Assembly (NCBI GenBank): GCA_036655355.1
Contig: JAVVQG010000002.1
Span: forward strand, 281,040 to 345,039
Reading direction: 5' to 3'
Length of the DNA: 64,000 bases
Origin: JAUNSR01 sp036655355
GTDB taxonomy: Bacteria > Bacteroidota > Bacteroidia > Bacteroidales > JAUNSR01
This document shows positions 34,517 through 44,073 of this stretch, piece by piece (positions within the stretch are counted from its first letter, which is position 1; every line of letters starts with the position of its first letter). A model generated the notes under the pieces. That model was not told the origin of the DNA. It searched no databases and was given only the letters and a program-made list of their open reading frames with translations. The position numbers were made by a program, and so were the translations under genes.

Positions 34517-37252
34517 TTAATACCATTCAATCTTATTTGACGGACTGCTTCGTTTATCGTATTTCAGGTCGCTCAACAAAGAAGATTTCACCCGGATACT
34601 GAAATTGTATGAAGCGTATGGTCCAACGGGAACAAAACCGGCAGACATCGTCCAGCAGTGCATATCGCGCGTAACGTTACAGTTCATGTAGGCCAGCTTC
34701 TTCATGTCGAAGTCGTAACTCGTCGTGAAATTGAAAGACCAGTTCTTCGTGAAAGCGATGTTACCCGATAAACTCAGGTTCTGATTCAACTTGCGGTTGT
34801 ATTCGAGTTTTTCATTGTTGAACTTGTCATACCCGAATCTGATTCCGTAGTTGATAGACAAACTCCACGGCACTTTCCATTTCATATAACCGTCACTATC
34901 AAACTCGCTGTTCGATTCCGCTTCGGTACTTGACGATTGTGCGATGGCTTCATCGAGCGGTTCGTATCCTTCGGTATCCGGAGGAGTCGTCTCGGAAGAA
35001 GTCCCCTTTTTATTCTTATCCCCCTTCTCCTTATCACCTCCGAAAAGTTTACGGAACGTATCGTTGTTCAGGGTGTAGCTGAATGAGGTGCTGGTACTTT
35101 TCAATCGAGGGAAATTACCGGCTTCCCAACGGGTGGTATTGATCTTGCGACCATTCTCACCATACATGTAAGAATCCAATGAACCGCTCAATTGAAGGGT
35201 GAACCCTTTGGTTACCTTAAATCGCACCGACACCGGAATGTCACTCCAGCGAAGGGAGTCTGCTGCAAAGTTGTAACTAATCCCCCCGATGGTCAAGTCG
35301 TCTATCAGACTGATTTTTTTTGTCCCGGTTGAATCGCTGTCGCTTTTCACCTTGGCCTCGAGGTTATGCTTCATCGTAAAAGACAACGTCCCCGACTTGC
35401 CTCGCGGTGCGGTACCGAATTGTCCGTGGTCGAACGGCGAATAGAATACATCCTGCCACCCTTCGGCATCCGTGTTGGTTGGTTCCTGATAGCTGTCATA
35501 AGCTCCCCAGAATTTCTTACTAAAGTCCGGCATCGCCGAGAAGCTGAAGCTCGGGGTAAAGACGTGGCGTATGATTTCCACCTTATCTCCCAGGAATGGC
35601 AGCGGCTTGTAGAAACCGTACATCTTCGTATTCGCGCTGATGCTGAAATTGAAGTTATAGACGTTGTAAAAACCGTAGGTGGTATCTCGCGCTACCGCTC
35701 CGGGATTTCCCTTACTGTCGAGCAAATCCGGATCCCAGCTTCGTGTGATTTTGTTTGAATACATTCGGTCTACAAAATTGAACGAAGGAGAGATATTGAT
35801 GTATTTCAACAAGTTGAAAGTCGTAGAGATCGGAATGGTATGTTGCATCCCGTTCTTCCAGTCTTTAATCAAACTTGATTTCAAGAACTGATCTTGTTTG
35901 GTAGTGATCGAGTTACGGAACAAACCGGTATAACTCATCGTAATTTTTTCATACCAACGTTCACTTCCTACGGCATCTTTTCTTTTAAAAGGATAGATTC
36001 GGCTCATGTTCAACGTAAAGTCAGGCAATGAAACCTGCAATGTGGAGTCTTGCGAGCGCTGTGTCACATTAAACGTTGAGGAGATGCTGAACGGACTGTT
36101 CGGAAAGTTGTAAGTCATGTTGACCGTTGAACTTTTGGTATTTTCCGTAAACTGATTGGCGTTGTAATAACTATCCAAATTGTTTCGGTCATACCCCGAG
36201 GTTGCGAAGTTCACATTCGCCGAAAGGGTCATGTTGGGATTTGCCTTGCTGTCTTGACTGTGGGTCCACGTCACCTTGAAGTTTTTCATCTTCAGGTAAT
36301 CGGGCATCCCTTTATCGCCGGTAATGGTGATCTGATACCCCATGTTGAAGGCACCGGAGAATTTATAGCGTTTGGCATAGTTTGAGTTGGCGTTCAATCC
36401 CCACGATCCTTTGGTAAAGATCTCACCGGTAAGTGCGAGGTCCATGTAATCGCTCAGCGCGAAATAGTATCCGCCGTCACGCAGATAGAAACCACGCGAT
36501 AACTCATCTCCGTAAGTGGGCATGATGATACCCGAGGAGTAGCTTTCCGAGAAAGGGAAATAACCGAACGGGATGGCCAGCGGAAGCGGCACATCCGCTA
36601 AAACCAGATAAGCGGGACCCGTTACGATGTTCTTTTTCGGCTTTACCTTCGCTTTGGTCAGCTGGAGATAGAAGTGGGGACAATCGTGATGGTCGCACGT
36701 GGTATATTTACCATTCACCATGTAAAAGGAGTTATCCTGCATCTTTTTCGTCTGGCCGCCGGTGAGGTACCCCTCTCCTTGCTGCGTCACGATGTTGGTG
36801 ATGAATCCTTTTTGGGAACTGAAATTGTAGTTGATGGTTTTGGATTCATACTCGCCGCCCCCGTCTTTGAAGACCGGTAGTCCCTGAAACACACCCGCTG
36901 AGTCGGGTAAACCCTGGGCATATACGGTGGAGCTGTCGAGGTTCATACGAATCTCATCGGCATCCAACTGGATATCCTGGTATTTCACAACGCCGTTACC
37001 AAACAGATAGGCCAGGTTCGAACCTGTAAATACGAGCGAGTCTTTGGCTTCGAAGGTCACGATATCTTCCAAAGGCGATCTCTTCTGCGGACGAAGCAGC
37101 GTACTGTCTACCTGCGTAGAATCAGTTCTGAGGCTATCCACCGCAGGAACGGGTAATTCCGTATTCACCGCTTGTGCGAATAAATCGGCTGTGAAGAATA
37201 TATTTATGATGAGTAGTGTGTACACTACCAATTGTCTCTTAAATAATAGCAT
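34517..37252 (-). CDS. lptD: LptD-like outer-membrane LPS assembly protein
   Basis: 911 residues. The signal peptide ends near LFAQA. An N-terminal OstA/LptA-like domain (about 65-190: IVTFEAKDSLVFTGSNLAYL, YGNGVVKYQDIQLDADEI-type text) precedes a long beta-barrel domain ending in a Trp-Tyr C-terminus. The segment IPFGYFPFSESYSSGIIMPT is characteristic of the LptD family of Bacteroidota. One CxxxxC pair (CDHHDC) is present near residue 185; the four-Cys pattern of E. coli LptD is not evident. It inserts lipopolysaccharide in the outer leaflet. It is longer than the 784-residue E. coli protein because of extended barrel loops and an acidic Ser/Glu insert near 760-800. Confidence 0.88.
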   Translation of the reverse strand: MLLFKRQLVVYTLLIINIFFTADLFAQAVNTELPVPAVDSLRTDSTQVDSTLLRPQKRSPLEDIVTFEAKDSLVFTGSNLAYLFGNGVVKYQDIQLDADEIRMNLDSSTVYAQGLPDSAGVFQGLPVFKDGGGEYESKTINYNFSSQKGFITNIVTQQGEGYLTGGQTKKMQDNSFYMVNGKYTTCDHHDCPHFYLQLTKAKVKPKKNIVTGPAYLVLADVPLPLAIPFGYFPFSESYSSGIIMPTYGDELSRGFYLRDGGYYFALSDYMDLALTGEIFTKGSWGLNANSNYAKRYKFSGAFNMGYQITITGDKGMPDYLKMKNFKVTWTHSQDSKANPNMTLSANVNFATSGYDRNNLDSYYNANQFTENTKSSTVNMTYNFPNSPFSISSTFNVTQRSQDSTLQVSLPDFTLNMSRIYPFKRKDAVGSERWYEKITMSYTGLFRNSITTKQDQFLKSSLIKDWKNGMQHTIPISTTFNLLKYINISPSFNFVDRMYSNKITRSWDPDLLDSKGNPGAVARDTTYGFYNVYNFNFSISANTKMYGFYKPLPFLGDKVEIIRHVFTPSFSFSAMPDFSKKFWGAYDSYQEPTNTDAEGWQDVFYSPFDHGQFGTAPRGKSGTLSFTMKHNLEAKVKSDSDSTGTKKISLIDDLTIGGISYNFAADSLRWSDIPVSVRFKVTKGFTLQLSGSLDSYMYGENGRKINTTRWEAGNFPRLKSTSTSFSYTLNNDTFRKLFGGDKEKGDKNKKGTSSETTPPDTEGYEPLDEAIAQSSSTEAESNSEFDSDGYMKWKVPWSLSINYGIRFGYDKFNNEKLEYNRKLNQNLSLSGNIAFTKNWSFNFTTSYDFDMKKLAYMNCNVTRDMHCWTMSAGFVPVGPYASYNFSIRVKSSLLSDLKYDKRSSPSNKIEWY

Positions 37253-37276
37253 CCGTGTAGGTTAGTTATTGTAATG

Positions 37277-37284
37277 CAAAACTA
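37277..37284 (-). promoter_or_regulatory. lptD -7 promoter element
   Basis: The minus strand reads TAGTTTTG (plus CAAAACTA), matching TAnnTTTG about 25 nt before the start codon. Confidence 0.5.
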
Positions 37285-37332
37285 CACATTTTAGCTTAAA
37301 AACGGGTGAGAGAGGTTGCATTTAATATAAAT

Positions 37333-37869
37333 TCAGAGGAAAAGAGCACACATTTCTTCGAGACGCTCAACGGAATCGGTTCCGAATTTGGCCATCGATT
37401 TACGAATTTTCTCTATGGAGCGTTCGCGGTCGGGATGAGACTTGGAGTAGAATTTATCGGCAAAGCATATCAGCTTCTCTTCCAGCGAGATGGGCAGCAT
37501 GTCCCTAACAGGCAACGGAAGGTGATTTTGCTCAATCCGGGCGGCAGTAAGTCCCGTTCCGGTATGACGTTCACAAACCAGGGCATGTTTCTCCAACCCC
37601 TCCTTACGCAATAGTTCCGCTCCCAGAATACCGTGACGGATATAGGGTTCGGTGCCGTAACAGGCGATGTCCGGCGCGTCGCAAAGGAAAATGCCGATGT
37701 CGTGCAACATCGCTGCTTCCTCCACAAACTGAAGATCCAGTGGCAATTCGGGGTGATTACGGGCCAATTCCAGTGCTTTGTTCGCTACCAGTCTGCTGTG
37801 ATCAACCAATACTTTATAACGCTCGCTCCCTTCGGGATAATAGTTTCGGATAATGTCTAACGGATTCAA
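37333..37869 (-). CDS. HD-domain (HDIG) phosphohydrolase
   Basis: 178 residues. Metal-ligand signature: His24 in VDHSRLVA, His56-Asp57 in MLHDIGIF, further His at YIRHGILGAELL and ERHTGTG. This is the small soluble HDIG family, predicted to hydrolyse a phosphate monoester or phosphodiester of a nucleotide; the substrate is unknown. It lies upstream of lptD on the same strand, 80 bp away, but lptD has its own promoter element. Confidence 0.85.
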   Translation of the reverse strand: MNPLDIIRNYYPEGSERYKVLVDHSRLVANKALELARNHPELPLDLQFVEEAAMLHDIGIFLCDAPDIACYGTEPYIRHGILGAELLRKEGLEKHALVCERHTGTGLTAARIEQNHLPLPVRDMLPISLEEKLICFADKFYSKSHPDRERSIEKIRKSMAKFGTDSVERLEEMCALFL

Positions 37870-37954
37870 AACATCAAAAATTTAAGTGTAATTCGTTATC
37901 ACAATGTTACAAAATTTAAAGCGATTTCAGATCACCTGATTCATTTATTCTTGA

Positions 37955-37993
37955 CAAAAAGAATCCCGTAAGCATTGTCACACACTCACGGGA
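37955..37993 (-). terminator. Terminator after the DUF417 gene
   Basis: On the minus strand TCCCGTGAG pairs with CTTACGGGA (one G-T) and TTCTTTTTG follows. Confidence 0.7.
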
Positions 37994-38020
37994 ACCTTAT
38001 GTTAAACGCATTCAACTTCT

Positions 38021-38602
38021 TTATAGATTCATCATCCCGATCAGAATAGACTGGGCCGAATCGGCAAGTACCACTATCGCGCCGCTAATAATGGCCAAAT
38101 CTTTGATTACCAAACGACCGGCACCGCTCAAAAGCGGAAAACCGTGTTCACGTCCGCCCAAATCGGGCACCCATACTTCGGGTGTGGTGAACAGGAAGGA
38201 GAGTGTTCCAACGGTCATGATAATGGCAAGAATAGCACCGATCAGACCAATTACAGGGAAGAAGATTCCAAGAAAAACAAGCGTACCGATGGCCATAATC
38301 AGAATTCCCAACCCTTTGGCAAAACCGTAGGTATTATTCTTCACATGCCAATCGTGCTTCGCCTGATCGAACTCGCCCTCTTTCAACTTGTATTTTTTAT
38401 ATTCCGGAGCTTTGAATTTATAGAAAAAGCTCATAAAGGGACTGTTCGCTACAAAAGGCACAATTCCTTCGGCCTCGTAATCGTAGAATTTCAATGCACC
38501 GATCCATATAAAAATGATAAATATGGCGATTCGGATCAGATCAATGCCAAAGAACTCGGAATTTGCCGCAAACTCGAGAAAACGCACATATAACTCTTCC
38601 AT
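38021..38602 (-). CDS. DUF417 (YkgB/RclC-like) inner-membrane protein
   Basis: 193 residues with about four membrane helices. Typical DUF417 text: IRIAIFIIFIWIGALKFYDY near the N-terminus, EAEGIVPFVANSPFMSFFY, and a late TPEVWVPDLGG followed by GFPLLSGAGRLVIKDLAIIS. E. coli RclC, of the same family, is linked to reactive chlorine resistance, but the biochemical role is unknown. The gene follows the SDR/DUF2867 gene by 37 bp on the same strand and likely shares its transcript; a terminator follows. Confidence 0.85.
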   Translation of the reverse strand: MEELYVRFLEFAANSEFFGIDLIRIAIFIIFIWIGALKFYDYEAEGIVPFVANSPFMSFFYKFKAPEYKKYKLKEGEFDQAKHDWHVKNNTYGFAKGLGILIMAIGTLVFLGIFFPVIGLIGAILAIIMTVGTLSFLFTTPEVWVPDLGGREHGFPLLSGAGRLVIKDLAIISGAIVVLADSAQSILIGMMNL

Positions 38603-38639
38603 TGTTTTGTTTTTAAAGGTTTAATATTACGATTCTGTA

Positions 38640-40076
38640 TTATTCTTTTTTGGTCAACCGCTTAATCATTCCGTTAAAGATGAAATGATGGAGCGGCATG
38701 GTAGAGATCCAGTAAAGTCGCCCTTTCAGTCCTTTGGGTCGGAAGGTGGCTTTCTGAGTAAGAACCGTCGTGCCGTTTTCCTCTTTGAGTCGGAAATCCA
38801 GCCAACCCTCGCCCGGCATCACCATTTCGGCATACAATAAGAGTCGCCCCTCTTTCCGATCCGCAATCAATACGCGCCAGAAGTCGAGCGCATCGCCCGG
38901 TGCCAAAATATCCTTATTGGTTCGCCCGCGCATCCCCACTCCCTTATCGAAGAGGTCGAGCAACCCACGCGCTTTCCAAAGCCAATTCGCATACCACCAC
39001 CCGTGCGTTCCGCCACTCTCCCACAAGCGATCGAGCACCACCTCCCGCGGAGCTTCAAGCGCATGTTGCACCTGATAGGAGAGCACACCGTATTCCGGCA
39101 CCTTGAGGTGTTGCGAGATCTTATAATTCAGACCGCTACTACTGAAAGAATCCTTCCAACTGGTCAGCACATTGTCTGAATCCATCTTTTCCAGTGCCGT
39201 TTCCACCGTTTCCCGAAACGTGGCGAGCTGTTGGGGAATCAAGTCACGAATGGAGTTTTCGGTACACACCACCCGGTTCTTCATACTATCGGAGAGGTTG
39301 ACAGCCAATTTATAGGAGGTTGAGGTGATAAAATAGAACCAATGGGCACACAATTTGGCAGAGATCCAGGGGACGGTGAACAGTTTCCGTTTCAGTTTCC
39401 GAACCGAAGCGATCTCCAACAACATCCGGCGATAAGTGATAATTTCGGGTCCCCCGATATCGAACGTTTTGTTAAACGTAGCGGGGTTCATCAGCACCTC
39501 TTTCAGGTAATAAACCACGTTACGAACCCCGATCGGCTGGCACTCATTGTTAAGCGAGTCGGGTCCCACCATCACCGGCAGCTTATCAACCAGATCGTAC
39601 ATGATTTCGAACGATGCGCTTCCCGCTCCCACGATAATTGCGGCCCGCAGGGTTGTGAGCGCATAATCGCCCGTGGCCAGGATTTCGGCGACGTGTTTTC
39701 GGGAGGCGAGGTGCATGGAAAGGTGTTCTCCGGCGGTGATGCCGCTCAGAAAAATCACTTGACGCACCGAAGTACGGTTCATATAGGCTACGAAATTGGA
39801 TGCCTGCACACCTTCGGCCTCATCGAAATGGGTCAAAGAGGTGGTCATGGAGTGAATCAGGTAATACGCCGCATCCAGATCGAGCGGTAAATCGGCCGTT
39901 TCGGGATGCATGAAATCCACCTCCACGATTCGCAGGTTGGGGTAATCGCGATACGCTTGCGGAAAACGATCCTTGTCTCGCACACAGGCATACACCAAAT
40001 GGCCCGCCTCCAATAATACCGGTAACATCCGGCCCCCGATATATCCGGTCACGCCGGTCAGCAATACCTTCATCAT
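38640..40076 (-). CDS. SDR-type NAD(P)-binding protein with C-terminal DUF2867
   Basis: 478 residues in two parts. Residues 1-300 are an extended/atypical SDR: Rossmann motif LLTGVTGYIGGRMLPVLLEA, AYYLIHSM, and FDIGGPEIITYRRML as in complex-I-subunit-like SDRs. Residues ~320-478 are a DUF2867 / START-like part (GGTHGWWYANWLWKARGLLD, PGEGWLDFRL). Members are predicted nucleoside-diphosphate-sugar epimerase-like or ubiquinone/lipid-binding proteins; no substrate is known. It heads a short operon with the DUF417 gene and is divergent from the HAD gene. Confidence 0.85.
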   Translation of the reverse strand: MMKVLLTGVTGYIGGRMLPVLLEAGHLVYACVRDKDRFPQAYRDYPNLRIVEVDFMHPETADLPLDLDAAYYLIHSMTTSLTHFDEAEGVQASNFVAYMNRTSVRQVIFLSGITAGEHLSMHLASRKHVAEILATGDYALTTLRAAIIVGAGSASFEIMYDLVDKLPVMVGPDSLNNECQPIGVRNVVYYLKEVLMNPATFNKTFDIGGPEIITYRRMLLEIASVRKLKRKLFTVPWISAKLCAHWFYFITSTSYKLAVNLSDSMKNRVVCTENSIRDLIPQQLATFRETVETALEKMDSDNVLTSWKDSFSSSGLNYKISQHLKVPEYGVLSYQVQHALEAPREVVLDRLWESGGTHGWWYANWLWKARGLLDLFDKGVGMRGRTNKDILAPGDALDFWRVLIADRKEGRLLLYAEMVMPGEGWLDFRLKEENGTTVLTQKATFRPKGLKGRLYWISTMPLHHFIFNGMIKRLTKKE

Positions 40077-40162
40077 ACGCTGTAGTGTTAAGGGAAGACT
40101 CTTTTTTAGAACTCCCTATATTTTATAAACAAGTGAAAGGAAACTAAGTTGAGAGAATGGAT

Positions 40163-40170
40163 TATCTTTG
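40163..40170 (+). promoter_or_regulatory. HAD gene -7 promoter element
   Basis: TATCTTTG, followed by C as is common in this group, 29 nt before the ATG at 40199. Confidence 0.6.
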
Positions 40171-40198
40171 CACCCTAATTATTTAAGTGATTCTTATT

Positions 40199-40891
40199 AT
40201 GGATAATATCAAAGTAATCGGCTTCGATGCGGATGATACATTGTGGGTATGTGAGCCGATTTTCAGAAACGCGGAGAAAAAGGTGTGTGAACTTTTGAAG
40301 CCGTGGGTCGAAACAGAGGAACTACTGGATAAAATCCTTCAAATACATGTCAGCAACCTCCCTTTATACGGTTATGGAATCAAGGGGTATATCCTTTCGC
40401 TCACAGAAACGGTATTGGAGGTGACGGATGGCCGGGTACCGGGCGAGTTGCTGAATAAAATCATCGCCTTGGGGAAAGAGATGCTGCAGGAACCGATCGT
40501 GCTGCTGAATCATGTGGAAACGGTGCTTCCCCGTCTGAAGGAGAATTACAAACTGGTGGTGGCTACGAAAGGCGACCTACTCGATCAGCAGCGGAAACTG
40601 GAAGCGTCCGGTTTACTTCGTTATTTTGATGACGTGGAGATTATGAGCGACAAGAATCCGGCGGAGTATCAGAAGATGTTCAACCGTTTAAATATCAAAC
40701 CGACAGAATTCATGATGGTGGGAAACAGTCTGAAATCAGACATCCTTCCCGTGATCGAGTTGGGAGCCAAAGGGGTACACATCCCTTACGAGATCACCTG
40801 GGCACATGAAAAAGTGGAAGAGGTGGATCGTAACAACCCGCTCTTCCACGAAATTTCTCATTTGGAGGAACTTTATGATATCTTGAACTGA
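40199..40891 (+). CDS. HAD-family hydrolase
   Basis: About 230 residues. Motif I FDADDTLW (Asp10 nucleophile, Asp12 acid/base), motif II VVATKGD, the motif III lysine region SDKNPAEY, and motif IV MVGNSLKSDILP. An alpha-helical cap follows motif I, as in the YjjG/phosphoglycolate phosphatase group. It is expected to dephosphorylate a small metabolite; the substrate is unassigned. An in-frame GTG at 40187 would add four residues, but the ATG fits the promoter better. The stop abuts the convergent GH97 gene with no gap. Confidence 0.9.
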   Translation: MDNIKVIGFDADDTLWVCEPIFRNAEKKVCELLKPWVETEELLDKILQIHVSNLPLYGYGIKGYILSLTETVLEVTDGRVPGELLNKIIALGKEMLQEPIVLLNHVETVLPRLKENYKLVVATKGDLLDQQRKLEASGLLRYFDDVEIMSDKNPAEYQKMFNRLNIKPTEFMMVGNSLKSDILPVIELGAKGVHIPYEITWAHEKVEEVDRNNPLFHEISHLEELYDILN

Positions 40892-42967
40892 TCAGTTTAC
40901 CGGCTTGATGGAGATGGCTACGCCTCCCCCGGCGCCCATCTTCACGTCGAGCACGGAACCTTTCTGTACCGAATGGGTTGAAATCACATAATCGGTAGGA
41001 TTCTGAGTCCAGTCACTCCCCTCGGCATCGGCATATACGATCGCTTCATAGGTCATTCCGTCATTCAGAAAATCAAGTTGCAGCGTGGTGGTCACGCCCT
41101 CTTTTCCGGCAATGCCACCCACAAACCAACGCTCACTCCCTTTCTCTTTTCGAGCAATAATCACTTTTTCTGCGATTTCAGCTTCCAATACGCGGGTATC
41201 GGACCAGTCAACGGCTACGTCACGAATGAATTGGAAGGCCGGCTGATTGACATAGTTTTCAGGAATATCCGCAACCATTTGCAACGGCGAGTAGAAAACC
41301 ACGTACAGCGCCAATTGGTGGGCCAACGTAGATCGAACCCGGTGCAGCCACTGATAATCGGCTTTCTGTGCATCGGAAAGGGTTTTATACGGTTTGTTGA
41401 TCGTATTCAACAACCACACGTCGAAGATGCCGGGTGTAAAGTCCATCGGACCGGCAAGATTCCGAGTGAAAGGTAGAATCACGTTGTGCGTAACATCGTT
41501 TCCTGCGCTCCAGGCATTGAATTCCTGTCCCCGCATCCCCTCCCCGCTCATCAGGTTGGGATAGGTACGCGAGATACCGGTCAGGTGCACCGGCTCGTGG
41601 ATATTGACCATGATCTGATAATCGGCTCCTTTAACAAAGGTGGAATTGAAATGATTCACCATAAACTGATCGTTGTGGTAATTTTCATCCATTAGGCCGA
41701 CGTATCCGGTTTTTACGGCGTGCACTCCATAACTTTTATAGAAGGCGAATGCGGAATCCATCTGCGAGATGTAATTCGCAACGTCGGCTCCCGTTTCGTG
41801 ATGCCCGATCAAAGAAACGCCCTTTTCTTTGGCATACGCCGCGATCTTGGCCATATCGAAATCGGGATAAGGCTCTGTGAAGCGGAAATTCTTCCATCCG
41901 TCCCAGCCCACGTTCCAACCCTCGGCCAACACCCCTTTGATGCCGTTGGCGGCAGCAAAGTCTATGTATTTCATCACATTCTCGGTCGTTGCCCCGTGGC
42001 GACCGCTCTCCATGCTCCAATCCGCCAGTTTGACATGCATCTCCCACCAAATACCCACATATTTCATCGGGGTGATGTAGGAGGTATCTTTCAGTTTATT
42101 GGGTTCATTCAGATTCAGGATCAGCGAAGAGGTTAACAACTCTCCCGCATTTTTCCCTAACATGATCACACGCCAAGGTGTGGTAAACGGAAGTAAAACA
42201 GAAGCTTTCGCTTCGTTTTTAGAGGCCAGACTAACGGTGAGTTCCGCAGTTTTGGGGTCCATGCACAGAGACATACCGGGATAATCCCACAGGGCGGCTT
42301 CGTGGATGGAAACATAGCTGTTTTGCGGAGTAACCATGGTCAAGGGGGTATTAAAACCAACCGCACACGGTGTAAAGTTGCCATAAGTACCGGCTACGGA
42401 GCTGTCTCGCAAAGCGGGAGTCGCCTCACGCAATTTTGATTGAATGAAGATGTGCTCATCGTTCTCCCAATCGCTCCCCGACCAGTAAGCGTGATTTTCC
42501 GGATTTACATTAAAGGCGGTATATTCATTGAGTATATCGGTAGAGGTGTTGCCCGGAATGCGATAACGGAATCCCACGCCGTCATTGAATACCCGGAAGA
42601 TGATCACCAATTTATCTTTCTGCGGGGTCTTCAACTCAACGCTCATCTCGTTGCAATCGGATTGTATGGTATCGAACTGCCCCCAAACCGGAGTCCAAGT
42701 CTCTTTCTTATTGACATGCTGCACCACGTTGATTTGCAGTTTCGAAGCGTAATCAATCTCCTTGAGTTGCAATCCCAGACGCGAATTATGCACGATGGTA
42801 TCGTTGTCATAAACCACTTCATAATACGGCACACCCGTCTTATCGACAGATAGCGCCACTTTTATTCGACCGTCGGGCGAGGATACCCGGGTATTGGGTT
42901 TCTCTCCACATGCGCCCAGCAAGAGGAGATTCAAAAGAGCGACGAGGTAAAACAGTTTCGGCTTCAT
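40892..42967 (-). CDS. Glycoside hydrolase family 97, SusB-like alpha-glucosidase (lipoprotein)
   Basis: 691 residues with a lipobox LLLGAC (Cys20). N-terminal beta-sandwich (about 25-290), catalytic (beta/alpha)8 barrel (about 300-570: EGWNVGWDGWKNF, LIGHHETGA) and a C-terminal sandwich. The inverting-type residues seem present: Glu391 in HHETGA, Glu458 in NIHEPVH and Glu482 in MRGQEF; the 24-residue gap of the last two equals that of SusB Glu508/Glu532. The nucleophile Asp of the retaining GH97 galactosidases is not seen (HAVKTGYVG instead). It likely cleaves alpha-glucosides in the periplasm. There is no SusC/SusD pair nearby. Confidence 0.92.
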   Translation of the reverse strand: MKPKLFYLVALLNLLLLGACGEKPNTRVSSPDGRIKVALSVDKTGVPYYEVVYDNDTIVHNSRLGLQLKEIDYASKLQINVVQHVNKKETWTPVWGQFDTIQSDCNEMSVELKTPQKDKLVIIFRVFNDGVGFRYRIPGNTSTDILNEYTAFNVNPENHAYWSGSDWENDEHIFIQSKLREATPALRDSSVAGTYGNFTPCAVGFNTPLTMVTPQNSYVSIHEAALWDYPGMSLCMDPKTAELTVSLASKNEAKASVLLPFTTPWRVIMLGKNAGELLTSSLILNLNEPNKLKDTSYITPMKYVGIWWEMHVKLADWSMESGRHGATTENVMKYIDFAAANGIKGVLAEGWNVGWDGWKNFRFTEPYPDFDMAKIAAYAKEKGVSLIGHHETGADVANYISQMDSAFAFYKSYGVHAVKTGYVGLMDENYHNDQFMVNHFNSTFVKGADYQIMVNIHEPVHLTGISRTYPNLMSGEGMRGQEFNAWSAGNDVTHNVILPFTRNLAGPMDFTPGIFDVWLLNTINKPYKTLSDAQKADYQWLHRVRSTLAHQLALYVVFYSPLQMVADIPENYVNQPAFQFIRDVAVDWSDTRVLEAEIAEKVIIARKEKGSERWFVGGIAGKEGVTTTLQLDFLNDGMTYEAIVYADAEGSDWTQNPTDYVISTHSVQKGSVLDVKMGAGGGVAISIKPVN

Positions 42968-43039
42968 TTCTACATTATCTGATTATTGTTTTTAATTTCC
43001 TTATCATAACAACAACATCATTGTGAAATTTGTTTAAAG

Positions 43040-43080
43040 AAAAAGCGGCGAATGAAATCGTTTAAATTCCATTCGCCGCT
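43040..43080 (-). terminator. Terminator after the ankyrin gene
   Basis: AGCGGCGAATG (43044-43054) pairs with CATTCGCCGCT (43070-43080); the minus strand continues with a T-rich run. Confidence 0.8.
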
Positions 43081-43100
43081 CAGACGGTTTCGTATCGTGA

Positions 43101-43916
43101 TTATTTATAATCGGGAACCAGTTGCACCGGTTTCATTCCGTCTTCATTCAGAATCGAATCGTCGGCTCCGTGTTCCAACAACAAACGGGCGATTTCGAAC
43201 TCCTCATTTTCATAAGCGTAATGAAGGGCGGTATTTCCGAACAGATCGACGGCATTCACTTGCACGCCGCTCTGCAGAAGCAGCTCGGTGACCTCCTGAC
43301 GGGCATTCCCGGCTGCAAAAGTAAGGGCGGTACGTCCGTTGTAATCACGGCATTCGGGATCGGCGCCGTTCTTTAGTAGCACACCCGCGGCATAAAGCTG
43401 TCCCAGCGCACACGCCTCGCACAAAGGGGTGGTGTCGTACATATCCTGTGCATCGACCCGAGCACCCGCATCCAACAACGGCTGAATGATTTCGGTATTG
43501 TTAACAGCCACAGCAATGTGGAGTGGCGTGTTCCCCAAGCCGTCGGTACTGTTCACATCGCTGTGACGGAGCAACAACTGCCGCACCTCTTCCATGTCGT
43601 TGAGCAGGATCGCCTTGTGCAGGGGCGAACCAACCTGAGCTCCGGCCGCAATCAGCTTACTTACGACAATCGGCGAATAGTGTTCACAAATCATAAGGAT
43701 CTGAAAGGGTGTAAATCCGGCTGAATTCAGCGCATTCACATTGGCTCCCGCCTCTAAAAGGAGATTGATAATCTCTTCGAACCCGTTCTCGGCGGCATAA
43801 TGAAGGGGCATCCAATTCTCCGCATCACGTACGTTGGGACTCACACCGGAGGCGAGGGCTGCTTTCACCTGCTCTAGATCGCCTTCCTGACAACCTTTAA
43901 ATAATAATTCGTTCAT
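43101..43916 (-). CDS. Ankyrin-repeat protein
   Basis: 271 residues from the ATG at 43916 (MNELLFKGCQEGD); a TTG 21 nt upstream is a less likely start. No signal peptide, so cytoplasmic. About seven ankyrin repeats of ~33 residues fill the protein, e.g. NWMPLHYAAENGFEEIINLL, GNTPLHIAVAVNNTEIIQPL, GNTALHYAYENEEFEIARLL. Ankyrin repeats bind proteins; the partner is unknown. A terminator follows. The DUF4301 gene upstream on the same strand is 158 bp away. Confidence 0.9.
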   Translation of the reverse strand: MNELLFKGCQEGDLEQVKAALASGVSPNVRDAENWMPLHYAAENGFEEIINLLLEAGANVNALNSAGFTPFQILMICEHYSPIVVSKLIAAGAQVGSPLHKAILLNDMEEVRQLLLRHSDVNSTDGLGNTPLHIAVAVNNTEIIQPLLDAGARVDAQDMYDTTPLCEACALGQLYAAGVLLKNGADPECRDYNGRTALTFAAGNARQEVTELLLQSGVQVNAVDLFGNTALHYAYENEEFEIARLLLEHGADDSILNEDGMKPVQLVPDYK

Positions 43917-44073
43917 TTTTAATTTACGTATTGTCAATTTACGTATTGTCTACTTCTCCACTCTCAACTTATCCATTGTGGATTCGTTCTTCCGGGAGGA
44001 ACATACGCTTCGGGAATCCGGTATCGGCGCTACATTTTCTGAAGCCGCATTACCATTTCTGAATCTGTTTTAT